The position numbers were made by a program, and so were the translations under genes. The notes beneath the pieces were generated by a model, which was not told the origin of the DNA, ran no database searches, and worked only from the letters and a program-made list of their open reading frames with translations. Below are positions 63,380 to 64,000 of a stretch of DNA of 64,000 bases, piece after piece (position 1 is the stretch's first letter; each line of letters starts with the position of its first letter). Source of the DNA: Hemileia vastatrix (lineage: Eukaryota; Basidiomycota; Pucciniomycetes; Pucciniales; Zaghouaniaceae); contig JASXTE010000002.1 in the NCBI GenBank assembly GCA_030280995.1, positions 38,561,183 through 38,625,182 of the forward strand, read 5' to 3'.

Positions 63380-64000
63380 ATGTCTTCCAAAGAACTTGTC
63401 GCTCCATGTGAACTCTGCGCTCGATACCAGGTACCTTGTTTAATGTCCAATCCTAATCTTCCTGGCAGAACAGCTTGCGACTTATGCCGTGTGAAAAAAG
63501 TCAAATGCAACCGGCCAATAGTTCCTTCTAAAACAAACGTATATTTAGGACCAGCAGCTCTCCCTGATCCCTCAACTTCTAAAAAGCGATCCAAAATTCC
63601 TGTCTTCTTAAAACGAATAAGATCAAAAACAGCTTCAAAAGTTCAATCTTCATCAACGGATCCCGGCCTAATTTTGCCTTCACAAGATCCTAATCCTATA
63701 ACGCCAGTACCCCCAACTAACTTTGCTGAGACTATGTTTCCTGGCTCTAAATGTAAGACCCTATTTATCTTACTAAAAAAAACTTTTAATCAAAATTGAC
63801 TAAACCTATGACTTAATAACATATTTGAACTTCTAGCTGTCGAAATAACCAACACTGATGATGTTGGTAGAGTGAAGACGGACTATATCAATCATTACCC
63901 AAATTTTCATCGCTATCTTTTTCTTGACTTTACTAATGAGTTGAAACGAAAAATGCTGGCCTATTTTCAAGAAACTCCAGCTAATAACCATGAAGACCTC
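63380..64000 (+). CDS. Cys6 zinc-cluster-like protein, 5' part (runs out of the window)
   Basis: The ATG at 63380 opens a protein with six cysteines in the spacing CX2CX6CX12CX2CX6C (CELCARYQVPC and CDLCRVKKVKC), which fits the fungal Zn(2)-Cys(6) binuclear cluster, followed by basic and Pro/Ser-rich text. An intron is likely from GTAAGA (about 63754) to the acceptor CTTCTAG (63838). The next exon reads VEITNTDDVGRVKTDYINHYPNFHRYLFLDFTNELKRK and AYFQETPANNHEDL and continues beyond 64000. Such clusters bind DNA in fungal regulators; here the basic KK.K motif lies in the second half rather than the first, as in some transposon-linked families. A short relic of the same family lies at 16335-16470, which supports a mobile multicopy gene rather than a classic transcription factor. 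Confidence 0.65.

Noticed and set aside
60561..64000. Right end of C2 within the window
   Set aside because: I looked for CTGTGGTG or TTTTCTGTG followed by AAT and found no convincing match.

Overview
The window looks like a repeat-rich, AT-rich fungal chromosome segment, most likely from a rust fungus (Pucciniales). The grounds are short GT-AG introns of about 55-75 bases, Ty3/gypsy chromoviruses with a gag motif of the KNWPKLDQYPTF type, a Tnp2-type CACTA transposase, TET/JBP-like dioxygenases linked to transposons, and a Cys6 zinc-cluster protein. The genus cannot be fixed from the sequence alone. I see no housekeeping gene; nearly everything is transposable elements inserted into one another.

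Layout. (1) 1-1485: 3' end of a gypsy chromovirus (G0) with its 3' LTR. (2) 3476-15028: a PIF/Harbinger-like DNA transposon (H1a) broken by two nested elements, a second PIF-like element H2 (4234-7975) and a CACTA-type element C1 (10285-14375). (3) 15032-17656: gene-free spacer with relics. (4) 17657-47425: one plus-strand gypsy element (G2) hosting three later insertions: the young full-length gypsy G1 (17800-26561, 5-bp target duplication ATAAG), the PIF-like element H1b (26707-33952, target duplication ATT), both inside the G2 5' LTR, and the minus-strand gypsy G3 (35775-44023) inside G2 gag. G2 stops abruptly inside its reverse transcriptase at 47425. (5) 47426-64000: a region that may be one large CACTA-type element (C2) starting CACCACAG: a decayed SNF2/Rad5-like helicase, an uncharacterised minus-strand gene, an intact spliced Tnp2/CACTA transposase, a second intact spliced gene typical of accessory transposon genes, a 1.5-kb inverted repeat built of about 20 copies of a palindrome with core AATTTCGATCGAAATT, and two further gene fragments.

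How the parts work together. All three PIF-like elements (H1a, H2, H1b) carry a minus-strand gene for a TET/JBP-like 2-oxoglutarate/Fe(II) dioxygenase. In the best preserved one, H1b, it lies between a SANT/Myb-like coiled-coil protein (ORF1) and a HARBI1-like DDE transposase. The three element ends agree on a TIR starting AGGGGGTRTCA and a 3-bp target duplication ATT/AAT. A transposon family that brings its own DNA-base dioxygenase is the most interesting system here. The gypsy elements share a primer-binding site of the form ATTGGNRNCCTTTCC, a CTATAAAAGG core promoter in the LTR and a leader carrying repeated CAGTTGAC...GTCCTG units.

Limits: family calls rest on motifs read by eye. No similarity search, folding program or repeat library was run.
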